The position numbers and the translations under genes are program-made. Shown in pieces: positions 24,083 through 33,081 of a stretch of DNA of 64,000 nucleotides (positions within the stretch are counted from its first letter, which is position 1; the number at the start of each line of letters is the position of its first letter). The notes under the pieces were generated by a model. That model was given only the letters and a program-made list of their open reading frames with translations. It had not been told where the DNA came from and ran no database searches. The stretch comes from an uncultured Hungatella sp. (GTDB taxonomy: Bacteria > Bacillota > Clostridia > Lachnospirales > Lachnospiraceae): NCBI GenBank assembly GCA_910577935.1, contig CAJTOT010000001.1, positions 224,068 to 288,067 of the forward strand. The letters are read 5' to 3'.

Positions 24083-24823
24083 TCACTCAAATCTCACGAT
24101 CTCTTTTTTCAGCCTCTTCATAATCTTTTTCTCCAGCCTGGAAATATAGGACTGGGAGATTCCCAGAAGGTCGGCTACCTCTTTCTGCGTCATCTCATCC
24201 CCGTCTTCGTTGGTCAGACCGTATCTCAGCTCCACGATCTTCTTCTCCCTGGGACTTAATCGGCTGATGGCCAGGTTCAGAAGGTCCTTCTCCGTCTCGT
24301 ACTCCAAGTCCCGGTAGATCACATCCTCATCGGTTCCCAGAACGTCGGACAGAAGCAGCTCGTTGCCGTCCCAATCCACGTTCAGAGGCTCGTCGATGGA
24401 GACCTCCATCTTGGTCTTGTTGTTTCTGCGCAGGTACATCAGTATCTCGTTCTCAATGCACCTGGAAGCGTAGGTGGCCAGCTTGATGTTCTTTTCCGGG
24501 TTAAAGGTGTTGATGGCCTTGATGAGTCCGATGGTCCCGATGGAGATCAGGTCCTCCACCCCCACGCTGGTATTGTCAAATTTTTTGGCTATGTACACTA
24601 CAAGGCGGAGATTGTGCTCGATGAGAGCCGATTTTGCCTGGGCCTCATCCTCTGTCCCCAGCTTCTGTATCAGCCTTGCCTCCTCCTCCCCGTCCAGGGG
24701 CGCAGGCAGAATATCCGCGCCGCCGATATAATGTACCTCCCCTTCTCTCTGAAACAGCATGGTCTTGAAGCTGGGCGCTGTCTTAAACTGAAAGCGGTTA
24801 GGTATTGATACTTTAATTACCAC
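24083..24823 (-). CDS. sigE: RNA polymerase sporulation sigma factor SigE
   Basis: 246 residues. SigE directs early mother-cell genes in sporulation. Like the Bacillus protein it is made as an inactive precursor: a short N-terminal pro-sequence of about 29 residues ends near REGE and is followed by [14 protein letters not shown], matching the site where SpoIIGA cleaves. Regions 2 (ARLIQKLGT...[19 protein letters not shown]) and 4 ([25 protein letters not shown]) are intact. It overlaps the spoIIGA stop by 11 bp, so the protease and its substrate are translated together. Confidence 0.97.
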   Translation of the reverse strand: MVIKVSIPNRFQFKTAPSFKTMLFQREGEVHYIGGADILPAPLDGEEEARLIQKLGTEDEAQAKSALIEHNLRLVVYIAKKFDNTSVGVEDLISIGTIGLIKAINTFNPEKNIKLATYASRCIENEILMYLRRNNKTKMEVSIDEPLNVDWDGNELLLSDVLGTDEDVIYRDLEYETEKDLLNLAISRLSPREKKIVELRYGLTNEDGDEMTQKEVADLLGISQSYISRLEKKIMKRLKKEIVRFE

Positions 24824-25697
24824 TTGTAATTCCTCCTTCTATGTCCTGTCCGGTCGTGGCCGTCTCCCCGTGAAGCAGCACTTCAAAGCCTTTGTCTCTG
24901 GAAAGGCCAAAAGGAGCCCTGGCTATCCACGGACCGCGGACCGTCACCTTGTCTTCTCTCTTTCCTGTGGAAATTCCGCGAATCTCCATCTGCTCAATTT
25001 TAAATCCCTCCATAAAGCCGTAGGGGTTCCCCACCGTGTGGTAGGGAATCATGGTCCTCTCCTCATGGGCGCCTTTAAACAGGTTCCATACCTTCTCCGT
25101 CACAATCTGAACCCCCTGCCCCGTCACCGGCTCTGTCAGGCAGTTTCCCGTGTCCAGGTATCCTGTGGTCTCCACCTTCACGTCGCCGTCCCGGAGGACC
25201 ACCAGATACCGGTTTCTCCTCTCCCTTGCCATCTCCCCGGCAAACCGCAGCAGCCCCCATGCCAGAAAACATGCCCCTGCCGCTGTGAACAGCCAGGATA
25301 GCAGGGGGAGGGCGTACTGTCCATATCCCTGCATAAGCTTCACCAGGAAAAAGCCCCCCATGGTATAGCCGTACAGAAGCTCCATAAGCCCTCCGGCAAG
25401 GACAGCCAGAAAATACAGGCTGACTGTCTCCTTCACAAGCTCCCGCCAGTCCCCCGGCCTGTACACGATGGCTGTCATCACCGCCGCCGCCCCCACGGCG
25501 GCAGTCATCACCACCCACGCCGGAAGCCCTATAAGCAGCGCCTCCAGGCAGCCGAACAGCCCGCCCGCCGCCGCTCCCAGGGCGACTCGTTTTTTTGAAG
25601 CCGCCTTCTTCAGCAGCTTCTTAAGGAAAAGCAGCAAAAGGAAGTCCATGAAAAAATTCACGAGAAAAATCACGTCTATGTACAGGTCAATATCCAC
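24813..25697 (-). CDS. spoIIGA: Sporulation sigma-E factor-processing peptidase SpoIIGA
   Basis: 294 residues from GTG 25697. This start puts the catalytic Asp (GYLDTGN) at residue 182, close to D183 in Bacillus, and makes the protein begin [15 protein letters not shown] like the family. A GTG 5 codons earlier and an in-frame ATG at 25760 are alternatives. Five hydrophobic helices fill the first 150 residues; the aspartic protease domain is cytosolic. It converts pro-SigE to SigE after a signal from the forespore (SpoIIR). It lies between ftsZ and sigE, with a long-spacer, Spo0A-like promoter upstream. Confidence 0.9.
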   Translation of the reverse strand: MDIDLYIDVIFLVNFFMDFLLLLFLKKLLKKAASKKRVALGAAAGGLFGCLEALLIGLPAWVVMTAAVGAAAVMTAIVYRPGDWRELVKETVSLYFLAVLAGGLMELLYGYTMGGFFLVKLMQGYGQYALPLLSWLFTAAGACFLAWGLLRFAGEMARERRNRYLVVLRDGDVKVETTGYLDTGNCLTEPVTGQGVQIVTEKVWNLFKGAHEERTMIPYHTVGNPYGFMEGFKIEQMEIRGISTGKREDKVTVRGPWIARAPFGLSRDKGFEVLLHGETATTGQDIEGGITSGN

Positions 25698-25765
25698 GCC
25701 ACCATCTCTCACCTCCCGCTTTGCAGCTCTCTTGCCAGACCTGTCTGAGCTGCTATACAACCTTC

Positions 25766-25816
25766 ATTATAGAAACTGCCGAATAGGAAATTTGTCAAAA
25801 ACAGGGAAATTGTCAA
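25766..25816 (-). promoter_or_regulatory. spoIIG-type promoter with Spo0A-box-like sites
   Basis: The minus-strand -35 TTGACA (25793-25798) and -10 TATAAT (25766-25771) are both consensus, but the spacer is 21 bp. The spoIIG promoter of Bacillus subtilis has a similar over-long spacer and needs Spo0A. On the plus strand TTTGTCAAA (25791-25799) overlaps the -35, and a second TGTCAA lies at 25811-25816, each one base off the TGTCGAA box. Confidence 0.7.
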
Positions 25817-25987
25817 GAAAATTCATCGGGAATATCCGCCATAAGCCGACCGCAGAAGAGAAAATCCGACGAGACACGTCAGTGACAGCCAAGATTCATC
25901 AGACAACCAAAAAAGGACATCACAAAACAGCCGGTTCTGCCCGACCGCTTTATGATATCCTTTTTGTCTGTCTGTTTTTACAAGGTC

Positions 25988-27268
25988 TTATCTCTTGTTC
26001 CTGAGGAAGTCAGGGATGGTAATATCTTTTACATTCACATTGGGGCGATAGGGAGCTCCTGTCTGGGGAGGCACCTGTCCGCCTGGCTGCTGGCCTGTCC
26101 CACCTGCGGGATGCATGGACTGCGGACCTGCCCCGCCCTGGATAGGACGCAGAGGAGTGGGGGAAACGGGAGCCGGACGGCCTGGATTGAACCCGCCCTG
26201 AGCCGTATTCTGGGCCGTGGCCGCCACCTCCGCCTGGGCCGGCTGAGGTTTCTGCCTGTAGGAGTTAAATCCTGCCATTGCGCCTGCCACCGGAGCTCCC
26301 TGCGCCGCCGCAGGCGCCCGTCCGTCCAGACCCGTGGCTATAACCGTGATGGTGGCCTCGTCCTGTGCATTCTCGTCGTACATGGCGCCAAAGATGATGT
26401 TGGCGTCGTCTCCCGCCAGCTCCTGGACGAAGCTGGCCGCCTCGTTGGCCTCTACCAGGCTTATATCGCCGGAGATATTGATAATCACATGGGACGCGCC
26501 CTCAATGGTAGTCTCCAGAAGAGGGCTGGACACGGCCTGCTTCACCGCCTCCACCGCCTTCTCGTCCCCCTTGGCCTTGCCGATTCCGATGTGGGCGATG
26601 CCCTTGTCCACCATGACGGTCTGCACATCCGCAAAGTCCAGGTTGATAAGTCCGGGCACATTGATCAGGTCGGTGATTCCCTGAACCGCCTGCTGAAGCA
26701 CCTCGTCCGCCTTCTTCAGGGCGTCAGGCATGGTTGTCCTCCTGTCCACGATCTCCAGAAGCTTGTCGTTAGGGATCACGATCAGGGTATCCACGCTCTC
26801 CTTCAGGCGCTCGATTCCCTGGAGGGCGTTGGTCATACGGGTTCTGGCCTCAAACCTGAAGGGCTTGGTCACCACTCCGACGGTGAGAATCCCCATGTCC
26901 TTCGCCAGCTTGGCCACCACGGGAGCCGCTCCTGTTCCGGTTCCGCCGCCCATGCCGCAGGTGACGAACACCATGTCGGCTCCCTTTAAGGCCTGGGCCA
27001 GCTCCTCGGAACTCTCCTCCGCAGCCTTCTCGCCGATCTCCGGCCGGGCGCCTGCGCCCAGTCCCTTGGTCAGCTTCTCTCCGATCTGCATGGCCGTGGG
27101 GGCCTTGCAGAAGCCCAGCGCCTGCTTGTCCGTGTTGACACCGATGAATTCCACTCCCGCGATATTCTCGTCAATCATGCGGTTCACCGCGTTGTTCCCT
27201 GCTCCGCCTACGCCTACTACTATGATCCTGGCTGCATTCTCCGCCTCATTTATCTTAATCTCTAACAA
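25988..27268 (-). CDS. ftsZ: Cell division protein FtsZ
   Basis: 426 residues. It is the tubulin-like GTPase that forms the Z ring. The GTP loop GGGTGTG is at 107-113, the T7 catalytic loop NLDFADV occurs in the middle, and the C-terminal peptide ([11 protein letters not shown]) that binds FtsA/SepF is conserved. The linker (about 325-410) is Gln/Pro/Gly/Ala-rich. The start codon is TTG at 27268 after AAGGAGG; no in-frame ATG is near. It has its own SigA promoter and ends a division gene run. ftsA is absent from the window, which is common in Lachnospiraceae. Confidence 0.97.
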   Translation of the reverse strand: MLEIKINEAENAARIIVVGVGGAGNNAVNRMIDENIAGVEFIGVNTDKQALGFCKAPTAMQIGEKLTKGLGAGARPEIGEKAAEESSEELAQALKGADMVFVTCGMGGGTGTGAAPVVAKLAKDMGILTVGVVTKPFRFEARTRMTNALQGIERLKESVDTLIVIPNDKLLEIVDRRTTMPDALKKADEVLQQAVQGITDLINVPGLINLDFADVQTVMVDKGIAHIGIGKAKGDEKAVEAVKQAVSSPLLETTIEGASHVIINISGDISLVEANEAASFVQELAGDDANIIFGAMYDENAQDEATITVIATGLDGRAPAAAQGAPVAGAMAGFNSYRQKPQPAQAEVAATAQNTAQGGFNPGRPAPVSPTPLRPIQGGAGPQSMHPAGGTGQQPGGQVPPQTGAPYRPNVNVKDITIPDFLRNKR

Positions 27269-27353
27269 GATACTTCCTCCTTCATAAAAACATGAGCTAC
27301 CGATAAATCCTGACCGCCCTATGTATCTTCCTAATCATTCTAGTCTATTTAAT

Positions 27354-27382
27354 ACTATATTTTATTTCCCTGAAAATATCAA
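27354..27382 (-). promoter_or_regulatory. ftsZ promoter
   Basis: The minus-strand -35 TTGATA (27377-27382) and -10 TATAGT (27354-27359) have a 17-bp spacer, 85 bp before the ftsZ start codon. It separates ftsZ expression from the ftsQ side of the cluster. Confidence 0.7.
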
Positions 27383-27436
27383 CTGTTTTTTCAAGATTTT
27401 TAGTTACTGTTCTGCCGCTGTCCGCAGCAATCGTTT

Positions 27437-28150
27437 TTATGACTTCCGCTTGAAGGTGTAAGCCATGTTGGCGTTGGTGGGATCGTAGGTGTCCAGATAC
27501 AATGTCCCGCTTAAGCCCTCCAGCTGGGGAAGCATGTTGGACAGCCTGAGAATCTTGCCGTCAATATCCGAGTGATCCCCCAGAAATACCACCAGATCTC
27601 CCATGTACAAGGTGGTGTCTCTGCGCTTGTCAAACTGAATCCTGTCCACTTTCATCTCATGGACGGACAGGATCTGGGTCAGGTTCAGAATATCCTTAAA
27701 AATGTCTTCATCTTCCACCGGGATGGGCTGGTGGAGCACGATCTGGCCGAACTCCAGCCCCACAATCCTCGGTATTCCGTCGATCATCCCGTTGGTGCTC
27801 TCCACAATGATTCCGTCCTTGTCAAAATACATGCAGCTGCTCATGTAGGATACATAACCCACCACGCTTTTTTCGTGGACGATAACCTCCACCTGGGAGA
27901 GACTGTGAAATACCAGGCTGTAATCTTCCACAAAAGGAATCTGCTGATGTTCCTTTATCTGGTCCTTGATGTAGCAGCAGACAGTGTTTCTGTCTGCTGA
28001 GGTCTGAAATATCCGCTCAATCAACTCCTCATCTGTATAATGGCTGTTGCCGCTCACCGTGATCTCATCGACCTTCAGAGAAGCCACGGTCAATCCCAGA
28101 ACCAGCCCGAAAGCTGCCAGCACAGACAGCCCTATGTGTTTTTTTTTCAT
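27437..28150 (-). CDS. ftsQ: Cell division protein FtsQ/DivIB
   Basis: 237 residues. A short basic N-terminus and one membrane helix (about 6-24) precede a POTRA domain (VDEITVSGNSHYTDEELIERIF) and the FtsQ beta domain. It anchors FtsB and FtsL in the divisome on the outer face of the membrane. Its start overlaps the murA stop by 4 bp (ATGA). FtsQ proteins are poorly conserved; the place in the cluster between murA and ftsZ supports the call. Confidence 0.88.
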   Translation of the reverse strand: MKKKHIGLSVLAAFGLVLGLTVASLKVDEITVSGNSHYTDEELIERIFQTSADRNTVCCYIKDQIKEHQQIPFVEDYSLVFHSLSQVEVIVHEKSVVGYVSYMSSCMYFDKDGIIVESTNGMIDGIPRIVGLEFGQIVLHQPIPVEDEDIFKDILNLTQILSVHEMKVDRIQFDKRRDTTLYMGDLVVFLGDHSDIDGKILRLSNMLPQLEGLSGTLYLDTYDPTNANMAYTFKRKS

Positions 28151-29397
28151 CCTTCTCTCCGTATGTCTGCCCCTAGGCTGCTTAAATCCCGACAGATATC
28201 CTCATATCCTCTGAAAATATGGCGGCAGTCCGTAATTCTGGTAGTTCCCTCCGCCGCCAGGCCTGCCACCACCAGGGCGGCTCCGCCCCGTAAGTCTCTG
28301 GCCTGAACCTGGGTTCCCCTGAGACTGCGCCCTCCGGTTACAAAAGCTTCCTTCTCCTCTATTATAATATCCGCGCCCATTTTATGCAATTCTTTTGCGG
28401 TGGCAAATCTTCCCTCAAATACCGTTTCCTTCAAGCGCCCCTTCCCCTGCCCCAGGGCCAGAAGCGCCAGCATCATGGACTGGAGATCCGTGGGAAATCC
28501 CGGATAGGGCCCGGTCTCTACGCTCACCGCCGCCGGGCGGCCTTTCGACTTTATCTCCATATCCCCGCCCCGGACGCGGATCTCGGCCCCCATCCTCTCC
28601 ATGGTCCGGATCACATTTTCCAGGTGGCCGGGACTGCTCCTCTTTAAAACCGCCTCCCCTCCGGCAGCCATGACCGCGGACAGATAAGTTCCCGACACGA
28701 TCCGGTCTCCCGGCACATCCCATGCGGCGTCGTGAAGTTCTGCGCCGCCCTCAACCCTGATCTCGCCGGTGCCCGCGCCCTGTATGTTCACTCCCATGGC
28801 CTGGAGCATCCGGCACAGGGACTCCACCTCCGGCTCCATGGCGGCGCCCTTGAGAACCGTGGCGCCCTCTGCAGCCGCGGCTGCCAGGAGTATGTTTTCC
28901 GTGGCTCCCACGCTGGGATAGGGGAGGGAAATCTGGCCCCCTCGAAGTTTCCCCGTCCGGGCGTGGATGAGGTCTCCTTCCTCCGAAAATTCGACCCCCA
29001 TCTGCTTCAGGGCAGACAGGTGCAGGTCGATGGGACGGCTCCCGATGGAGCATCCTCCCGGATAGTGGACCAGGGCCTCCCCGCAGCGCCCTAAAAGAGC
29101 TCCGAGAAGCATGATCGAAGACCTCATGGCCTTCCCGTTTTTCTCAGGAATGCGGATATCACTCAAGTCCGGCGCCGTGACAGTCAGCCTGTGCCCATCC
29201 AGGGCGCAGGCACATCCCATAGATTCCAATATCCCCATCATACAGAAGACATCCTGTATTCCGGGGACATGTTCCAACACTGTGGTGCCTTTATGGAGAA
29301 CTGCAGCCGCCATCATGGGCAGTACCGCGTTTTTCGAGCCCTGAATCTCTATCTCACCCTTTAGCAGATGGTAACCCTGGACCAAAATTATGGACAA
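28147..29397 (-). CDS. murA: UDP-N-acetylglucosamine 1-carboxyvinyltransferase
   Basis: 416 residues. It transfers enolpyruvate from PEP to UDP-GlcNAc, the first committed peptidoglycan step. The fosfomycin-target cysteine lies in GGCSIGSRPIDLH, and the N-terminal QGSKNAVLP motif supplies the catalytic lysine region. Two inside-out alpha/beta domains are complete. It stands where murG lies in many dcw clusters, directly after ftsW. A second murA copy is common in Firmicutes; whether this is murAA or murAB cannot be told. Confidence 0.95.
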   Translation of the reverse strand: MSIILVQGYHLLKGEIEIQGSKNAVLPMMAAAVLHKGTTVLEHVPGIQDVFCMMGILESMGCACALDGHRLTVTAPDLSDIRIPEKNGKAMRSSIMLLGALLGRCGEALVHYPGGCSIGSRPIDLHLSALKQMGVEFSEEGDLIHARTGKLRGGQISLPYPSVGATENILLAAAAAEGATVLKGAAMEPEVESLCRMLQAMGVNIQGAGTGEIRVEGGAELHDAAWDVPGDRIVSGTYLSAVMAAGGEAVLKRSSPGHLENVIRTMERMGAEIRVRGGDMEIKSKGRPAAVSVETGPYPGFPTDLQSMMLALLALGQGKGRLKETVFEGRFATAKELHKMGADIIIEEKEAFVTGGRSLRGTQVQARDLRGGAALVVAGLAAEGTTRITDCRHIFRGYEDICRDLSSLGADIRREG

Positions 29398-29467
29398 TCT
29401 GTTCCCTCCCGAGGTTTCCTATACTACCATCTTATGTAAAACAGGACTGTCCGTTTCCAAATTCAGA

Positions 29468-30607
29468 CTATTTTTCCAGTTTTATCTGATTAGACACGCT
29501 TAAGACCATCCCCATCTCAATCATCAGAAACAGCACGGAAGTCCCTCCGTAGCTGATGAAGGGGAGGGTGATCCCCGTGTTCGGAATCGTGTTGGTCACC
29601 ACCGCGATGTTCAGGATAACCTGGATGGCTATGTGGGCCATGACGCCCACCACGATCAGAGCTCCGAACAGATCCGGCGCGTTGCTGGCGATGAGCATAA
29701 ACCGGTAGATCATAAACACAAAAATCAGGATCACCGACACGGCTCCAAACAGTCCCAGCTCCTCACAGATAATCGAGAAAATCATATCGTTCTGGGCCTC
29801 CGGGACGAATCCCAGCTTCTGGATGCTCTCTCCCAGGCCCTTGCCGAACAGTCCTCCCGAGCCGATGGCGTAGAGCCCCTGAAGCACCTGATAGCCTCCG
29901 GTGGTAGGGTATGCCTCCGGGTCCAGCCACACGTTGATGCGGTTCATCTGGTACGGCTTGATAAGCCCCAGCTGCATAAAGAAATTACCTATGGGGCCGG
30001 CGAAGGCCACGGTCAGCCCTGCCAGGGCCACGCACCCTGCGTATATAAGTTTTTTTCTGCTGGCCACAAACATCATCACAAAGCCGATGCCGGCGATGAT
30101 GATGCCGGAGCTCAAGTTGTTGGCCGCCACGATGCCTGCCAGGGGGATGGTGATGAAAACCGCCCTGGCCATGCCCGCCGTCCGGTCCACATCCTTGCCG
30201 ATCCTGGTGATCAGCGCCGCCATGGCCACGATGACCGTGATCTTCACCAGCTCGGTGGGCTGGAAGCTGGCAGCTCCCACCCCCAGCCATCTCTTCTTGC
30301 CGTTTACCTCTCTTCCCACCAGGCTCACGGCGATCATGAGAACCCATGATATCACGATGGCCAGGCCCGAAAATCTGGCGTACCAGTGGTAATCCATCTT
30401 GGAGACTATCAGCATGATCACAAATCCGCCCAGGGCGATGACTCCCTGGCGGGTCATAAAATATGCTCCATTACCTTTGTATGTCAGCTGCGCCTTGTAA
30501 GAACTGGCGCTGTATATCATCACCAGCCCAAATATTGTTAAAAATACAATGGCAAACAGAAGGCTGTAATCGTAAAAACGTTTTGATCTCTTTTTATTTT
30601 TAGACAA
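29468..30607 (-). CDS. ftsW: FtsW/RodA/SpoVE family lipid II polymerase
   Basis: 379 residues with about ten membrane helices. SEDS family proteins polymerise lipid II with a partner class B PBP. Motifs include the NxxxS/SYKAQLTYKGN segment at the first loop, WLGVGAASFQPTELVKI, GGYQVLQGLYAIGSGGLFGKGLG and the TGITLPFISYGGTSVLF ending. Located after murD like spoVE in Bacillus. Whether it acts in division (FtsW) or spore cortex (SpoVE) is not decidable from sequence, and only one such gene lies in the cluster. A C-terminal K/E tail ends it. Confidence 0.92.
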   Translation of the reverse strand: MSKNKKRSKRFYDYSLLFAIVFLTIFGLVMIYSASSYKAQLTYKGNGAYFMTRQGVIALGGFVIMLIVSKMDYHWYARFSGLAIVISWVLMIAVSLVGREVNGKKRWLGVGAASFQPTELVKITVIVAMAALITRIGKDVDRTAGMARAVFITIPLAGIVAANNLSSGIIIAGIGFVMMFVASRKKLIYAGCVALAGLTVAFAGPIGNFFMQLGLIKPYQMNRINVWLDPEAYPTTGGYQVLQGLYAIGSGGLFGKGLGESIQKLGFVPEAQNDMIFSIICEELGLFGAVSVILIFVFMIYRFMLIASNAPDLFGALIVVGVMAHIAIQVILNIAVVTNTIPNTGITLPFISYGGTSVLFLMIEMGMVLSVSNQIKLEK

Positions 30608-30640
30608 AACAGCCCCCTTCCCTATCGGACCGTGCCTCCT

Positions 30641-32005
30641 TTACAGGTTTCTGACACATTCTTTAAATATTCTGCCCCGCTCTTCATAGTTCTTGAACAT
30701 GCCCCAGCTTGCGCAGGCAGGAGAAAGCAGCACGTTATCTCCCATATTGGCGTAAGACGCGCACACCCTCACCGCCTCCGACATATCTTCCGCGTACATG
30801 ATATCTGTAAAGCCGTGGGCTTTTGCGCATTCCGCTATCTTGTCTCTGGTCTGACCGATAAGCACCAGATATTTTACCTTGTCTCCAAATGACTCGATCC
30901 ACTCATCATACTCTGACTCTTTGTCGTACCCTCCCGCGATGAGAAGGGTCGGTCCCGGCATGGCCCTGACGGCCTGGATGGCAGCATCCGGGTTGGTTCC
31001 CTTGGAGTCGTTGTAGTACTTCACCCCCGACCGCTCCAGCACAAACTCGATGCGGTGCTCCACCGCCTGGAATCCTTTGACCACCCTGCGAATCCGGTCT
31101 ATGGACACGCCCATGGAGGACGAGACGGCGATGGCGGCCATGACGTTCTCATAGTTGTGGCGTCCCAAAAGCTTCAGCTCCCTGGTATCCACGATCTCGC
31201 TGACTCTGCCGTTGTGGGCAAAGCAGATCATGTCCCCGTCTAAATAGTATCCCTCTGCCAGGGGCTGCCGGCTGCTGAAAAAGATGACTCTGCACTTGCG
31301 CTGCTCATTCTCCGGCGAACCGAACTCCCTGAGAACAGGATCATCATAGTTGAGAACACAGATATCCTTCCCCGTCTGGTTCATGGTAATGCTCTCCTTG
31401 ATGGCTATGTAGTTCTCCATGGTGTGATGACGGTTCAGATGGTCCGGGGTGATGTTCAGGATAGCGCTGACATCAGGCCGGAAGTCCATGATCGTCTCCA
31501 GCTGGAAGCTGCTGACCTCCGCCACGGTCACGCTGGCATCCTCTGTCTGGAGGGCGATCTGAGTGTAGGGAATTCCGATGTTGCCCACCACATGGACATC
31601 CTCGAATTTTGATTTCATAATCTCCCCCACAAGAGCTGTGGTGGTGGTTTTCCCGTTGGTCCCCGTAATGGCGGCCAGACGCCCCTTGGCGCACTGGAAG
31701 GCCAGCTGTATCTCACCCCATATGGGGATTTTGGCCTGATCGATGAGCTGCACAATGGGGGACTCCAGAGAGATCCCCGGACTGATGATGCACATCTCCA
31801 CACCGAACAGATCCTCCCGCCCCAGCTCTCCCAGGACGATGGAGACCTTGGCATCCTCATCAAACTCCTCTCTCAGCTTCTCTCTGTCCAGGCTGGCGTT
31901 GCCGTCGTAGAGCACCACCTCGCCGCCCATATCCAGCAAAAGTCTGGCAGAAGATATGCCGCTTATACCGCCGCCTGCCACCAGGACTTTCTGACTTCTA
32001 CCCAT
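30641..32005 (-). CDS. murD: UDP-N-acetylmuramoylalanine-D-glutamate ligase
   Basis: 454 residues. It adds D-Glu to UDP-MurNAc-L-Ala using ATP in the cytosol. The Rossmann N-terminus starts KVLVAGGGISGISSA, the P-loop is TGTNGKTTT, and the C-terminal domain has YNDSKGTNPDA. It lies 12 bp after the mraY stop and 33 bp before ftsW, in the expected order mraY-murD-ftsW. Confidence 0.97.
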   Translation of the reverse strand: MGRSQKVLVAGGGISGISSARLLLDMGGEVVLYDGNASLDREKLREEFDEDAKVSIVLGELGREDLFGVEMCIISPGISLESPIVQLIDQAKIPIWGEIQLAFQCAKGRLAAITGTNGKTTTTALVGEIMKSKFEDVHVVGNIGIPYTQIALQTEDASVTVAEVSSFQLETIMDFRPDVSAILNITPDHLNRHHTMENYIAIKESITMNQTGKDICVLNYDDPVLREFGSPENEQRKCRVIFFSSRQPLAEGYYLDGDMICFAHNGRVSEIVDTRELKLLGRHNYENVMAAIAVSSSMGVSIDRIRRVVKGFQAVEHRIEFVLERSGVKYYNDSKGTNPDAAIQAVRAMPGPTLLIAGGYDKESEYDEWIESFGDKVKYLVLIGQTRDKIAECAKAHGFTDIMYAEDMSEAVRVCASYANMGDNVLLSPACASWGMFKNYEERGRIFKECVRNL

Positions 32006-32017
32006 AGTCTCTTCCTC

Positions 32018-32986
32018 CTATAATCCTAAGTATGCCACCAGGCAGAGAATGGCCGTAACAATGGAAAATACTGCCACTACCCTGGTTTCTGACCAGCCGC
32101 ACAATTCAAAATGATGATGAATAGGCGCCATCTTGAAAATCCTCTTCCCGCCTGTCTTCTTAAAATATGTCACCTGAATCATCACCGACAGAACCTCCAC
32201 CAGATAGATGAGGCCCACCACGGGGATGAACAGAGGCAGCTGCATCATGCAGGCGCTGGCCGCCACAAAGCCGCCCAGAGCCAGAGAACCGGTGTCCCCC
32301 ATGAACACCTTTGCCGGGTACACGTTAAAGAGAAGAAACCCCAGGAGGCTTCCCACCACGGCGCCGGTTATAGGGCTGATTCCGCTCTCCTCCCCCAGGG
32401 AGATGATGGTCAAAAACGTGGCCACCAGAATGGTGACGCTGGTGCACAGGCCGTCAAGGCCGTCGGTAAAGTTGACTCCGTTATCGGTTCCAAGCATCAC
32501 GATAAACACAAAAGGCACATATAAAACTCCCAGATCAAGAAAATATCCGCCGTCAAAGCCGCCTGTGAAAGGTATCAGCGCCGCCGTCCCCACTTCACCG
32601 GAATTCATGAGATAATAGGTGAAAATTCCCGTGATCACAATCTGGCCCGCCAGCTTCTGACGGGGATTGAGTCCCTCGGAACGCTTCATCACGATCTTGA
32701 TGTAGTCATCCAGAAAACCAATGATGCCGAATCCCACGGTCACGAAAAGCACAGGTATCATCTTGGGGTAATCGTTGATATAGAACATGGAAGTGATGAT
32801 GGTGCTTCCCAGTATGATCAGGCCTCCCATCGTGGGAGTCCCTGCTTTTTTCAGATGGGCCTGGGGGCCGTCCTCTCTCACCTGCTGTCCGAACTTCAGC
32901 TTGTGGAGAAAGGGAATTACTATGGGACACAGCATGGCGCTGATCGCGAAGGCGATGATAATCGCCAATATGGTTTCGTTAATCAT
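32018..32986 (-). CDS. mraY: Phospho-N-acetylmuramoyl-pentapeptide-transferase
   Basis: 322 residues from ATG 32986 (GAGGTG site; an ATG at 32998 lacks one). An integral membrane enzyme with ten helices that attaches phospho-MurNAc-pentapeptide to undecaprenyl phosphate, making lipid I. The catalytic aspartates are in DDYIK and in DNGVNFTDGLDGL. The HHHFE motif (MAPIHHHFEL) is present near the C-terminus. It sits between the SpoVD-type PBP and murD. Confidence 0.97.
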   Translation of the reverse strand: MINETILAIIIAFAISAMLCPIVIPFLHKLKFGQQVREDGPQAHLKKAGTPTMGGLIILGSTIITSMFYINDYPKMIPVLFVTVGFGIIGFLDDYIKIVMKRSEGLNPRQKLAGQIVITGIFTYYLMNSGEVGTAALIPFTGGFDGGYFLDLGVLYVPFVFIVMLGTDNGVNFTDGLDGLCTSVTILVATFLTIISLGEESGISPITGAVVGSLLGFLLFNVYPAKVFMGDTGSLALGGFVAASACMMQLPLFIPVVGLIYLVEVLSVMIQVTYFKKTGGKRIFKMAPIHHHFELCGWSETRVVAVFSIVTAILCLVAYLGL

Positions 32987-33081
32987 GTGGCACCTCAACT
33001 TCTTATGTATACCCTCCCGGCACCTGCCTTTTCAGGGTATTTTTTTTACTTTTCATAGTATACGTCTTTTTACGGGAATAA

